Assembly: GCF_010119245.1 (NCBI RefSeq)
Contig: NZ_WNKG01000004.1
Coordinates: 395,630 to 459,629 of the forward strand
DNA: 64,000 nucleotides
DNA from: Cyclobacterium salsum
GTDB lineage: Bacteria > Bacteroidota > Bacteroidia > Cytophagales > Cyclobacteriaceae
Reading direction: 5' to 3'
Numbering within the stretch: the first letter of the stretch is position 1; each line of letters starts with the position of its first letter. Below, one piece after another: positions 18,839 through 27,532 of this stretch. The notes below the pieces were generated by a model. It made no database searches. It was not told where the DNA came from and was given only the letters and a program-made list of their open reading frames with translations. The position numbers and the translations under genes were made by a program.

Positions 18839-19379
18839 AAGTAAATGAACAATTGAATTGAATTGGATTTTGGAAATTTTTCCAATGTTTAATTTTAACC
18901 ATCACTGTTGGATATCAACAATACCTTTCGGAAATCATCCGAAGCAATTTATTTCAATGCATCGACATTATTTTTCAGAATTCAATTTTAGCAATTCTTA
19001 AATAAATACGTTCGGTCAGGTTGGCTAGATTGGGTAATTTTTAATTAATGTAGGCTTAATATTAGGAAGAATTTAATTCACAAGCAACCGAAATACCGTT
19101 GAAATAATTTTTGGGTTTATAACAAACTAAAAATCAAAAAATAGCAAATCCTGTCAACAATAATTAAAAAAAATGTTTTACCGTTTTTTTTAAAATTTCG
19201 GTCGTTTTCGAATCTTTTCAATAGAAATAATATTTTTATTTCGGTTTCGTGTCATTTTTTTCGCTTGTCAAATAGACAAAACTCGCTTAAATTAATTCAT
19301 TTTACTACCAATAACACAATCTTATATTTAAATATAAAAGTAATTTTACAAATTAACACAGAAAACTCGTAATACACCC
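18839..19379. other. Divergent, very A+T-rich intergenic region
   Basis: This 541-base gap separates susC (minus) from the dehydrogenase-cytochrome gene (plus). It is strongly A+T-rich with many short T and A runs. I see no open frame worth calling, no perfect TAnnTTTG box in either direction, and no tRNA. It presumably holds both promoters. Confidence 0.5.
18870..18885. promoter_or_regulatory. Palindrome upstream of susC
   Basis: TTGGAAA-TT-TTTCCAA is a perfect 7-bp inverted repeat with a 2-base spacer, about 30 bases before the susC start. It could be an operator or part of the mRNA leader. Confidence 0.3.
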
Positions 19380-21134
19380 ATGAATCGTATTCTTTTGCCG
19401 TCTATCTATTTTATTCTCCTTTCAACATGGATGATGTTTATAGTCCCTTCTTGTAAAAGCCCGGTCGGTCCACCCCATCCGGACCAGGATAACGGCGGGC
19501 TTTCATTACCCGAGGGATTTGGGGCTTTGGTGGTCGTGGATAGTATTGGCAAAGGAAGGCATTTGGCAATCCGGGAGAATGGGGATATCTATGTCAAACT
19601 AAGATATGCAAGAGAAGTGGGAAGCAACGTAGCCTTGAGGGATACCACTGGCGATGGCAAGGCAGATATCATCACTTATTTCGGGGAATATGAAGACGAA
19701 GGCAGTCTGGCAAACGGGATGCGAATTCACGACGGGTACCTATATTATAGTGCCGCCAGGGTAGTGTACCGGAATCGCCTGGTACTTGGAAAACTAATCC
19801 CCGACAGCCCGATGGAAATTGTACTTACTGATGACCACGAACACGGCATCCACTGGCATATCACCAAACCGGTTTCCTTCGACCGGGAAGGAAACCTATA
19901 CGTCCCCTTTGGTAGCCCTTCCAATGCCTGCCAGGATTTGGTAAATAAGCCGGGCGGCATACCCGGTTCCGAAGGATTGGATCCCTGCCCCGAGCTAGCC
20001 GAACATGGCGGGGTCTGGAAGTTCCCTATGGACAAACTGGGAATGACCCAGAAAGATGGGGAACTGTTTGCCACAGGTATACGAAGTGTGGTAGCGATGG
20101 ATTTTAACCAGCAGGACAATCACCTGTACCTGGTCATGCACGGAAGAGATAACCTCCACCTGCTCTATCCGGAAACCTTTACTCCATGGGAGAGTGCCGT
20201 TTTGCCATCGGAGGAGTTTATCAAAGTGACCAAGGGCGCCGATTATGGCTGGCCGTATTGCTATTACGATCAGATTCAGGGGAAAAAGGTGCTGGCACCC
20301 GAATACGGAGGCGATGGAAAAATCATTGGTAGGTGCGGGGATATGGATGATCCGGTGATGGGATTCCCGGGTCATTGGGCACCCAACGATTTGCTCTTTT
20401 ATAAAGGCGAACAGTTTCCGGAGAGGTATAAAGGAGGTGCTTTTGTGGCTTTTCATGGTTCTACTAACCGGGGTCCCTATCCACAGTCCGGCTACTTTGT
20501 CGCATTCGTACCCTTTGAAAACGGACAACCTACCGGTGATTGGGAGGTTTTTGCCAATGGCTTTGCTGGCACCAATCCGATAATAAATGTCAGCGATGCG
20601 GAATTCAGACCCATGGGCTTGGCCGAGGGGCCGGATGGCTCCCTGTATATTTCAGATTCAAATAAGGGGAAGATTTGGCGAGTCCTATTCACAGGCGATA
20701 AACATTCCTTCGGCGAAGAATCACTTGCAGCCATGGAAGCGCAAAAACAGTTAGCGAATATTCGAACCCCCCACCCGGATCAGGACAACCTGGACCGAGG
20801 GAAACAGCCTCAGGGAAACCAGGTATACAGTACCTATTGCGCTCCCTGCCATCAACGAGACGGAAAAGGTGCGGCGGGACGAATTCCTGGATTGCACCAA
20901 ACCGAATGGGTGTCCGGGGATAAAGAACGCCTTATTCGGATTGTAGTTGAAGGACTGGACGGGGAAATAGAAGTGAACGGAGAACGCTACGATAATGTGA
21001 TGCCAGCCCATGGATTTCTTGATGACCAGCAAATCGCAAGTGTACTGACCTATCTACGGCAGCATTTTGAAAACCAGGCCAGCCCTATTCTACCCGAAGA
21101 AGTAGCCTCCTTACGCACCAATTCTCAAGAATAA
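19380..21134 (+). CDS. Sorbosone-dehydrogenase-like propeller fused to cytochrome c
   Basis: A 584-residue lipoprotein (Cys25 in IVPSCKSP). Residues about 40-440 form a soluble-glucose/sorbosone dehydrogenase-like beta-propeller (GGVWKFPMDKLGM, GADYGWPYCYYD, GPDGSLYISDSNKGKIWRV). The C-terminal 100 residues carry a c-type haem domain with CAPCHQRDGKG and a distal Met in NVMPAHGF. The design suggests oxidation of a sugar or alcohol in the periplasm with electrons passed to haem; whether PQQ is bound is uncertain. It is convergent with the Nramp-like gene, 14 bases apart, and lies between the SusCD locus and the amidohydrolase operon. Confidence 0.85.
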   Translation: MNRILLPSIYFILLSTWMMFIVPSCKSPVGPPHPDQDNGGLSLPEGFGALVVVDSIGKGRHLAIRENGDIYVKLRYAREVGSNVALRDTTGDGKADIITYFGEYEDEGSLANGMRIHDGYLYYSAARVVYRNRLVLGKLIPDSPMEIVLTDDHEHGIHWHITKPVSFDREGNLYVPFGSPSNACQDLVNKPGGIPGSEGLDPCPELAEHGGVWKFPMDKLGMTQKDGELFATGIRSVVAMDFNQQDNHLYLVMHGRDNLHLLYPETFTPWESAVLPSEEFIKVTKGADYGWPYCYYDQIQGKKVLAPEYGGDGKIIGRCGDMDDPVMGFPGHWAPNDLLFYKGEQFPERYKGGAFVAFHGSTNRGPYPQSGYFVAFVPFENGQPTGDWEVFANGFAGTNPIINVSDAEFRPMGLAEGPDGSLYISDSNKGKIWRVLFTGDKHSFGEESLAAMEAQKQLANIRTPHPDQDNLDRGKQPQGNQVYSTYCAPCHQRDGKGAAGRIPGLHQTEWVSGDKERLIRIVVEGLDGEIEVNGERYDNVMPAHGFLDDQQIASVLTYLRQHFENQASPILPEEVASLRTNSQE

Positions 21135-21148
21135 TAGCGGTAGCAGCG

Positions 21149-22429
21149 TTACACCAATTCCATCAATGCCAGGTAACCTGTATAGGAAATCACGCAGGCA
21201 AACACCAGTGCAGCCACCAAGCCGGTATTGAGCCAAACCCCCGCCTTATGAATGCCCATAAGTTGTTTTTGATTGATGAGATACAGCATGCAGGCAATGA
21301 CGAGGGGCAAAACGAATACGGCGGCCACCTGGGTTAAGATCTGAGCAAAAATGGGGTTGGCTCCCAGGATGGGAACGGTTAACCCCACCAGGCAGGCAAT
21401 TCCTGTTAATATCCTGAACCTGCTGGACCCGGTATCCAGTTCTCCCTCCTTGTAGTCGGCAACCAACAAGGGAGCAACCATCAAAATCGGAAAAACAGAA
21501 GATAACCCGGCACTTAATGCGCCAGTCATGAAGACGGCAACGGCAAATTTACCGGCTACCGGCTCAAGAGTGTATACCATATCCATTACCTTTTCGATGG
21601 TCTTGCCTTCGGCATAAAGGGCTCCGGTCGCAGCAGCCATGATGGAAAGATTTATTACCAGCATCAAAATGGCGCTGGTCAATGCGTCCTTGGATTGCTC
21701 CCGCGTGTGCGCAGGTCCCCAGCCCTTACCTTTCATCAGAAGGGGCCTCACGACAAAAGTGGGTGCGGCCATCGTGGTGCCCACAAAAGCGGCTACCAAT
21801 AATTTCCCTCCTGCCACATCCGGTACGGACGGAACAAGCCCTCTGACCATCTGGGCTGGATCCGGTAGCACCACAAACATGGAAATAATAAAGGAAATCC
21901 CCATGATGGTCACAAAAACGATCAATACCTTTTCGAAAAAGGAATACTGCCCCACCCAAAGCAAGGAATACATCAGTACAATCAACACGATCGCAATTCC
22001 CAACACCGGCCAGTAGGAGGCTCCGGAAATGCCGGGAAAAAACAAGATAACCATTTCATAAATCGCATTGGCGCTCAGTCCTAATATACCCGAAAGAGAG
22101 TTCCATTGGGCCAAAACGATTCCCCCCACTACCAGGTATGAAATGAGCTTGCCTCCTTTTAATTTGGTTTTGAAACTATAGATAGACGTTTGCCCGGTAA
22201 TGACGGCGTACCTTCCATAAGCTTCCATCAACACCCAGGAAAACAAACAACTCAGCACCAAAACCCACAGCAATTGCATGCCGAATTGGCTACCGGCTTT
22301 GGCCATGGACGTGACACTTCCCGTCCCGATGGTATAACCAATGCAGAAAATACCGGGGCCGATACCCAGCATCCAGATCCATATCTTTTGCAAAAAATTG
22401 GTTTTCGGGGCATTTTTGGATTCGTTCAT
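21149..22429 (-). CDS. Atypical Nramp-family transporter
   Basis: A 426-residue LeuT-fold membrane protein with about eleven hydrophobic segments. The Nramp pattern of TM1-2 is recognisable (GIGPGIFCIGYTIGTGS, AKAGSQFGMQLLWVL), but the metal-binding DPGN motif of TM1 is replaced by TIGTGS and the TM6 motif that normally reads MPH is TMAAP. Canonical divalent-metal binding is therefore unlikely; the substrate may be another cation or an organic solute. It reads divergently from the amidohydrolase operon, so it could be a co-regulated transporter for that pathway. Confidence 0.78.
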   Translation of the reverse strand: MNESKNAPKTNFLQKIWIWMLGIGPGIFCIGYTIGTGSVTSMAKAGSQFGMQLLWVLVLSCLFSWVLMEAYGRYAVITGQTSIYSFKTKLKGGKLISYLVVGGIVLAQWNSLSGILGLSANAIYEMVILFFPGISGASYWPVLGIAIVLIVLMYSLLWVGQYSFFEKVLIVFVTIMGISFIISMFVVLPDPAQMVRGLVPSVPDVAGGKLLVAAFVGTTMAAPTFVVRPLLMKGKGWGPAHTREQSKDALTSAILMLVINLSIMAAATGALYAEGKTIEKVMDMVYTLEPVAGKFAVAVFMTGALSAGLSSVFPILMVAPLLVADYKEGELDTGSSRFRILTGIACLVGLTVPILGANPIFAQILTQVAAVFVLPLVIACMLYLINQKQLMGIHKAGVWLNTGLVAALVFACVISYTGYLALMELV

Positions 22430-22622
22430 AAAGTGACAAGGTAAATTTGGGTTAGCAAGCTGTTAATTTGAAAAATTTTATCATTAATAAAAAGCGAAAC
22501 GGTCGGTAAGCAGGCATTTAATAAAATAGGGCTTTGTAAAAACATTTTTTTTTGCAATATTTCCGTACTTCCCAAAAGAAAAACCTACGTTTATCGCTTC
22601 TTTCATCTAAACCCAACGCCCA

Positions 22623-23912
22623 TTGACTAGCTATGAATCCTTCTCTGGTTTGGTGCTGCATCGACTGCTTGCCATTGCTTGTACCCTGCTGCTTGGCACG
22701 GTTCCAGTTGCGGCCCAGGAAATCGATCTTTTATTAAAAGGCGGCCACCTGCTGGATCCGAAAAATGGGATCAACGAACCCATGGACCTGGCCATTTCAG
22801 GCAAAACCATACTAAAGGTTGAAAAGGACATTCCTGCCAGTAGTGCAAAGAAAACGCTTGATGTCAGCGGGCTGTACATTACCCCGGGACTGGTAGACAT
22901 GCATGTGCATGTTTTTCATGGCACTAATACGGATTCCTACATCGCCGACGCGCTGACCAGTCTTCCTCCCGATGGGTTTACCTTTCGATCTGGGGTTACC
23001 ACCGTCGTAGATGCGGGTTCTTCGGGATGGCGAAATTTCCGTCAATTCAAAGAACAAACCATTGACCGCTCGCAAACCCGGGTATTGGCACTGCTGAATA
23101 TCGTAGGCACCGGCATGTATGGCAGATTCGAGGAACAGAACGTGATGGATATGAATCCTACCATGACGGCTCACATGATCAACCGCTTATTTCCGGAGAT
23201 ACTGGTAGGTATCAAATCAGCGCATTATTGGGGAGATTTTACCCAAGTAGACCTAGCCGTTGAAGCCGGAAAGCTGGCCAATGTACCCGTTATGGTCGAT
23301 TTTGGTGAGCACCAGCCACCCAATTCCATCGAAGCACTTTTTATGCAGCACCTGAGGCCCGGCGATATTTTCACTCACACGTTTTCCTACGGCCCCACTA
23401 ATCGGGAAACCATCGTAGATGAAAATCTGAACGTGAAACCCTTTGTTTTTGAAGCCCAGAAAAGAGGGATTCGTTTTGATGTGGGGCATGGCGGAGGCGC
23501 TTTTTCCTTCAGACAGGCTATCCCGGCTATAGAACAAGGGTTTTTGCCGGATGTGATCAGCTCTGATCTGCATAAAGACAGCATGAATGGCGGATTTAAG
23601 GACATGGCCAATTTACTATCCAAGTTTATGAACATGGGACTGAGCCTGGAAGAAGTCATCCTCCGGGCCACCTGGAATCCCGCCCAGGTGATCCACAGGG
23701 AGGATTTAGGAAATCTGGACCCCGGATCAGAAGCAGACATCGCTGTTTTTAGGTTGGTCGAAGGAGATTTTGGCTTTCAGGATATTCGTAGAACGCGAAT
23801 TGACGGAACTCAACGATTGGAAACCGAATTGACCCTACGGGCCGGCAGAATCGTCTGGGACCTGAACGGAATCAACGCTCCTCACTGGGAAACTGAAATT
23901 AGCAACCGATAA
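22623..23912 (+). CDS. Secreted COG3964 amidohydrolase, paralogue 2
   Basis: A 429-residue protein starting at TTG (22623); no in-frame ATG precedes the core, and a GTG slightly downstream is an alternative. The signal peptide ends PVAAQ. Metal-site residues: HVH in DMHVHVFHG, Lys in VGIKSAHY, His in IFTHTFSY, His in FDVGHGGG and Asp in SSDLHKDSMN, so the site looks complete. It is the first gene of a run with paralogue 3 (12 bases later), the SelA-like enzyme and a lipoprotein RidA. Cog3964 enzymes are deacylases acting on N- or O-acyl acids; here the location is periplasmic. Confidence 0.88.
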   Translation: MTSYESFSGLVLHRLLAIACTLLLGTVPVAAQEIDLLLKGGHLLDPKNGINEPMDLAISGKTILKVEKDIPASSAKKTLDVSGLYITPGLVDMHVHVFHGTNTDSYIADALTSLPPDGFTFRSGVTTVVDAGSSGWRNFRQFKEQTIDRSQTRVLALLNIVGTGMYGRFEEQNVMDMNPTMTAHMINRLFPEILVGIKSAHYWGDFTQVDLAVEAGKLANVPVMVDFGEHQPPNSIEALFMQHLRPGDIFTHTFSYGPTNRETIVDENLNVKPFVFEAQKRGIRFDVGHGGGAFSFRQAIPAIEQGFLPDVISSDLHKDSMNGGFKDMANLLSKFMNMGLSLEEVILRATWNPAQVIHREDLGNLDPGSEADIAVFRLVEGDFGFQDIRRTRIDGTQRLETELTLRAGRIVWDLNGINAPHWETEISNR

Positions 23913-23924
23913 TGGTTTACTAAA

Positions 23925-25151
23925 ATGAAACACCTGTGTTTACTTATTCTGGTGATTGGATGTTGGTTGCCACTTTCTGCCCAGGATTTTGACATACTCA
24001 TCCAAAGAGCCTACCTGGTGGATACTAAAAACAAGATCCAGGACACCATGGACCTGGGAATAGCGGATGGAAAAATAGCCCTGGTAGCTCGCTCTATTCC
24101 CGCCGAAAAGGCCAAAAAAGTAATCAATGCCTCCGGATTGATTTTGAGCCCCGGATTGATCGACATTCACACCCATGTTTTTGTAGGGAGCAAAGCCAGC
24201 ACGTTTGCGGATGGTTTTTCCAGTGTTTCCCCGGATGATTTCACCTTTCGCTCGGGTGTCACCACGGTGGTGGATGCCGGCACTTCCGGATGGCGGAATT
24301 TTGAAACCTTTAAAAAAAACGTGATCGATGCCTCCCAAACCCGGGTATTGGCATTTTTAAATATTGCCGGTACCGGAATGAGCGGCCATTCGACACAGGA
24401 AAACTTACAAGACATGGATCCGGAAAAAGCCCTGGAAATGCTTCAGCGGTATCCGGATATTTTGGTTGGCATCAAGATAGGGCATTATACAGGACCCGAG
24501 TGGTTGCCCTTTGAAAACGCATTATTGGCTTCGGGAAATGCCCAAAAACCCTTGCTGGTGGAGTGCCACCTGCCCCGGTTTACCCTGGCCGAGCAATTGG
24601 AAAAAATGAGGCCAGGAGATATTTTGACCCACAGTTTTGAGGAAATTGACGAACGCATGCCCATCGTGGATGAACAAGGGCAGCTGCGTCCTTTTGTAAT
24701 GGCGGCCTACAAGCGGGGCGTGCATTTCGATGTGGGTCATGGCGGTGCGGGGTTTTGGTTCAGTCAGGCTATCCCGGCTTTGCAACAGGGCTTGAAACCG
24801 CACACATTTGGAACAGACCTCCACCGGTTTAGCATGAATTCCGGTATGAAAAACATGCTGAACGTCATGTCTAAATTCTTGGCCCTGGGTATGGAGCTGG
24901 AAGCAGTCATTCAGCGGGCCTCCTGGCAAGCGGCCCAGGTCATCCAACGGCCGGATTTGGGCCATTTGACGGAAGGAGCCGTCGCGGACTTGACGCTGTT
25001 AAAATTACTGGAAGGGGATTTTGGCTTTGTAGATGCCGGTGGGAATCGAATCAACGGAAAACACAAATTGGAAACAGAGCTGACCATAAAAGGCGGTAAG
25101 GTCGTCTATGATCTGAACGGGCTGGCGGCTAAAACTTATAATTATCAGTGA
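23925..25151 (+). CDS. Secreted COG3964 amidohydrolase, paralogue 3
   Basis: A 408-residue protein with a signal peptide (ending LPLSAQ). Its metal site looks complete: HTH in DIHTHVFVG, Lys in VGIKIGHYTG, His in ILTHSFEE, His in FDVGHGGAG and Asp in GTDLHRFSMN. The loop after each metal residue differs from paralogues 1 and 2, so substrate range may differ. Its stop and the ATG of the SelA-like gene are 1 base apart, so translation is probably coupled. The three paralogues share the ends LETELTI-type and YDLNGLAA-type, pointing to local duplication. Confidence 0.88.
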   Translation: MKHLCLLILVIGCWLPLSAQDFDILIQRAYLVDTKNKIQDTMDLGIADGKIALVARSIPAEKAKKVINASGLILSPGLIDIHTHVFVGSKASTFADGFSSVSPDDFTFRSGVTTVVDAGTSGWRNFETFKKNVIDASQTRVLAFLNIAGTGMSGHSTQENLQDMDPEKALEMLQRYPDILVGIKIGHYTGPEWLPFENALLASGNAQKPLLVECHLPRFTLAEQLEKMRPGDILTHSFEEIDERMPIVDEQGQLRPFVMAAYKRGVHFDVGHGGAGFWFSQAIPALQQGLKPHTFGTDLHRFSMNSGMKNMLNVMSKFLALGMELEAVIQRASWQAAQVIQRPDLGHLTEGAVADLTLLKLLEGDFGFVDAGGNRINGKHKLETELTIKGGKVVYDLNGLAAKTYNYQ

Positions 25152-25152
25152 T

Positions 25153-26766
25153 ATGGATAGAAGAGAAATGATCAAAAACCTGGCGATCCTCCCCATGGGG
25201 GGAAGCCTGATGAGCATGTCGCCACTCATCGACAACCGAAAAAAGGCAACCGGCCCTCTTGCCCTGGACGAAAACATTTACCGTTCCCTGGGCGTGGAGC
25301 CCATCATCAATTGTCGCGGCACCTTTACCATTATCGGCGGCTCCATTGAGCGCCCGGAAGTGCATCAGGCCATGGCCGCTGCGGCCAAAAACTTCGTGCA
25401 ATACGATGAGCTGGCCTTTGCCATTGGCGAGCGGCTGGCAGAAATTACCAAAGCAGATTTTGGAATCATTACGGCAGGTTGTGCAGCGGCCATGAAACAC
25501 GCCACGGCCGCCTGTGTCACCGGCGGCAATCCGGAAAAACTCCTCCGAATACCCGACTTATCGGGAATGGACAAAACAGAGGTCATCATCCCCCGCCATT
25601 CCAGAAACGTCTATGATCATGCGGTGCGAAACATCGGCGTGACCATTATAGAGGTGGACAGTCCTGAGGAGTTAGAACAGGCACTAAGCCCTAAGACGGC
25701 CATGATTTACCTAATTTCCGGGAGAGGAGCCGCTACAGGCCAACCTTTATCCCTGGAAAACATCGCTAACATCGCTAAAAGTCACGAAGTCCCTATCTTA
25801 ATGGACGCTGCTGCAGAAAACCTGACCATCCCCTGTGTCCATTTTGAGCGGGGAGCCACCATGGTGGCGTACAGTGGGGGTAAAGCCATCTGCGGACCCC
25901 AATGCGCGGGCCTGTTACTCGGAAGAAAAGACCTGATGCTGTCTGCCTGGCAAGCGAGCTCTCCTCACCATGGACCTGGAAGGGACAATAAAGTGGGCAA
26001 GGAGGAAATGCTGGGCATGCTGGCAGCAGTGGAAGCCTGGACCACCCGCGACCACGAAAAAGAATGGGAAACCTGGATGCAATGGCTCAACCAAATTGCC
26101 GACCGGGCTACCAAAATCAAAGGAGTGACGCATTCCATCAACCTCCCTGAGGGGCTAAATAACCGGGCTCCCATGCTACTGATTCATTGGGATCCGAACC
26201 TACTGCATATCACGGGTGCTGAGGTAGCCGAACTCTTTGGCCGCACGGCTCCCCGGATCGCCGTAGGAAGCCGAAACCAGGATGGGCTTACCGCCATTAC
26301 CATCAGCCCTAACCAAATGCAGGAGGGGGAAGCCAAGGTGATTGCTGACCGAATTCATCAGACGCTGTCGGAAAAAAGAAAAGCGATAGACCATTCCATG
26401 ACTCCTGCTACCGCAAACCTCAGCGGAAAATGGGATGTCGAAATGGCCTTTTTCAGTAGCCAAAGCACCCATACATGGGTTTTGACGCAGGACGGAAACT
26501 GGCTCAACGGCACCCATATGAGTGATTTTGCCCACCAGGATATTTACGGAAGCATGGAAGGAAACAAAGTGGTCCTTCGCAGTAATTTCCGAAAACCGGG
26601 CGATTCGGTAACCTTTATGTTTACGGGTAATCTAAGCGGAGACACCCTCGAAGGGGAAGTGTTCATGGGAGAATACCTGACGGCAAAATTTACAGCCAAA
26701 AAATCTGGGGACAGGCCCCGAAAAGAGAAAATCATGGTACCCTCAGGGCCTCCCTTGGCGACCTAA
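25153..26766 (+). CDS. Tat-exported SelA-like PLP enzyme with extra C-terminal domain
   Basis: A 537-residue protein. The N-terminus MDRREMIKNLAILPM matches the twin-arginine pattern RRxxxK followed by a hydrophobic stretch, so it is probably folded with PLP in the cytoplasm and exported by Tat. The SelA/DgaE-like core spans about residues 40-410, with YSGGKAICGP placing the PLP lysine at Lys244. After a linker, residues about 420-537 form a separate beta-rich domain (LSGKWDVEMAFF, GDTLEGEVFMGEY) absent from the copy at the left edge. Family knowledge suggests an ammonia-lyase-type reaction; operon position between amidohydrolase and RidA supports that. Substrate unknown. Confidence 0.85.
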   Translation: MDRREMIKNLAILPMGGSLMSMSPLIDNRKKATGPLALDENIYRSLGVEPIINCRGTFTIIGGSIERPEVHQAMAAAAKNFVQYDELAFAIGERLAEITKADFGIITAGCAAAMKHATAACVTGGNPEKLLRIPDLSGMDKTEVIIPRHSRNVYDHAVRNIGVTIIEVDSPEELEQALSPKTAMIYLISGRGAATGQPLSLENIANIAKSHEVPILMDAAAENLTIPCVHFERGATMVAYSGGKAICGPQCAGLLLGRKDLMLSAWQASSPHHGPGRDNKVGKEEMLGMLAAVEAWTTRDHEKEWETWMQWLNQIADRATKIKGVTHSINLPEGLNNRAPMLLIHWDPNLLHITGAEVAELFGRTAPRIAVGSRNQDGLTAITISPNQMQEGEAKVIADRIHQTLSEKRKAIDHSMTPATANLSGKWDVEMAFFSSQSTHTWVLTQDGNWLNGTHMSDFAHQDIYGSMEGNKVVLRSNFRKPGDSVTFMFTGNLSGDTLEGEVFMGEYLTAKFTAKKSGDRPRKEKIMVPSGPPLAT

Positions 26767-26830
26767 GGTTTTTCTATTGACAATTTGCCCCAAATGACCG
26801 CATTCACCACCTTTAAAAACAAACAGACTT

Positions 26831-27406
26831 ATGAAAAATTATGCATTACTCCTGTCATTCGCCTTTCTGATATTGCTTTCCTGTGAGGAAAAGGTTTCGG
26901 AAGTTTCGGAGGAATCCACCGTACAGGAACAAACAGGAGACGGTGTCGATGCGGAACAACGACTCCGGGATCTGGACATAGAATTGATCATGCCTAACCC
27001 ACCCACTGCCAATTACCTCAAAGCCAAAACCGTAGGAAATGTGGTGTACCTGGCGGGTCATGGGCCGGATAGACCCGATGGCACTCAGGTAATCGGGAAA
27101 TTGGGCGCAGATCTGGAATTGGAACAAGGTATCGAAGCGGCTCGCTTTACGGGAATTTCCCTGCTTTCTTCACTTAAGGCCGAAATAGGAGATCTCAACC
27201 GAGTAAAAAACATCGTTCGTGCCCAGGGCATGGTCAATGCAGACCCCTCCTTTAAGCAACATTCTCAGGTAATCAACGGCTTCTCCGACCTGATGGTAGA
27301 AGTTTTTGGGGACAAGGGAAAGCACGCCCGCGCCGCCATAGGCATGAGTTCGCTGCCCAACAACATCGCCGTGGAAATCGACATGATTGTCGAACTTTAT
27401 GAGTAA
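26831..27406 (+). CDS. Lipoprotein RidA-family protein
   Basis: A 191-residue protein with a lipoprotein signal (LILLSCEEK, Cys18), an acidic linker and a RidA core: TVGNVVYLAGHGP, KNIVRAQGMVN, the conserved Arg in KHARAAIGMSSLP, and AVEIDMIVEL. RidA proteins hydrolyse enamine/imine products of PLP enzymes; lipid anchoring puts this one outside the cytoplasm, next to the Tat-exported SelA-like enzyme 65 bases upstream. It is the last gene of the amidohydrolase-SelA operon and is followed by a terminator at 27464. Confidence 0.85.
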   Translation: MKNYALLLSFAFLILLSCEEKVSEVSEESTVQEQTGDGVDAEQRLRDLDIELIMPNPPTANYLKAKTVGNVVYLAGHGPDRPDGTQVIGKLGADLELEQGIEAARFTGISLLSSLKAEIGDLNRVKNIVRAQGMVNADPSFKQHSQVINGFSDLMVEVFGDKGKHARAAIGMSSLPNNIAVEIDMIVELYE

Positions 27407-27463
27407 TTGATTTTATTATCCGGTGAAGGATACTATTTTTATCCGTCCCTAAACCAAAATAAA

Positions 27464-27500
27464 AAGGGAAGCTTAATCGCTTCCCTTCATTTTCTTGTTT
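27464..27500 (+). terminator. Terminator after the RidA lipoprotein gene
   Basis: Stem AAGGGAAGC / GCTTCCCTT (27464-27472 and 27479-27487) with a 6-base loop and a T-rich tail. It separates the amidohydrolase operon from egtB. Confidence 0.7.
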
Positions 27501-27532
27501 ATACCCTGAAAAACCAAAAACCATATCATTGT

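Noticed and set aside
22633..22735. ATG at 22633 as start of amidohydrolase paralogue 2
   Set aside because: It is out of frame with the enzyme; its frame gives a Cys-rich peptide that soon stops.
27407..27532. N-terminal extension of egtB
   Set aside because: It runs through a terminator hairpin and has no family similarity; the ATG at 27533 begins the conserved protein.
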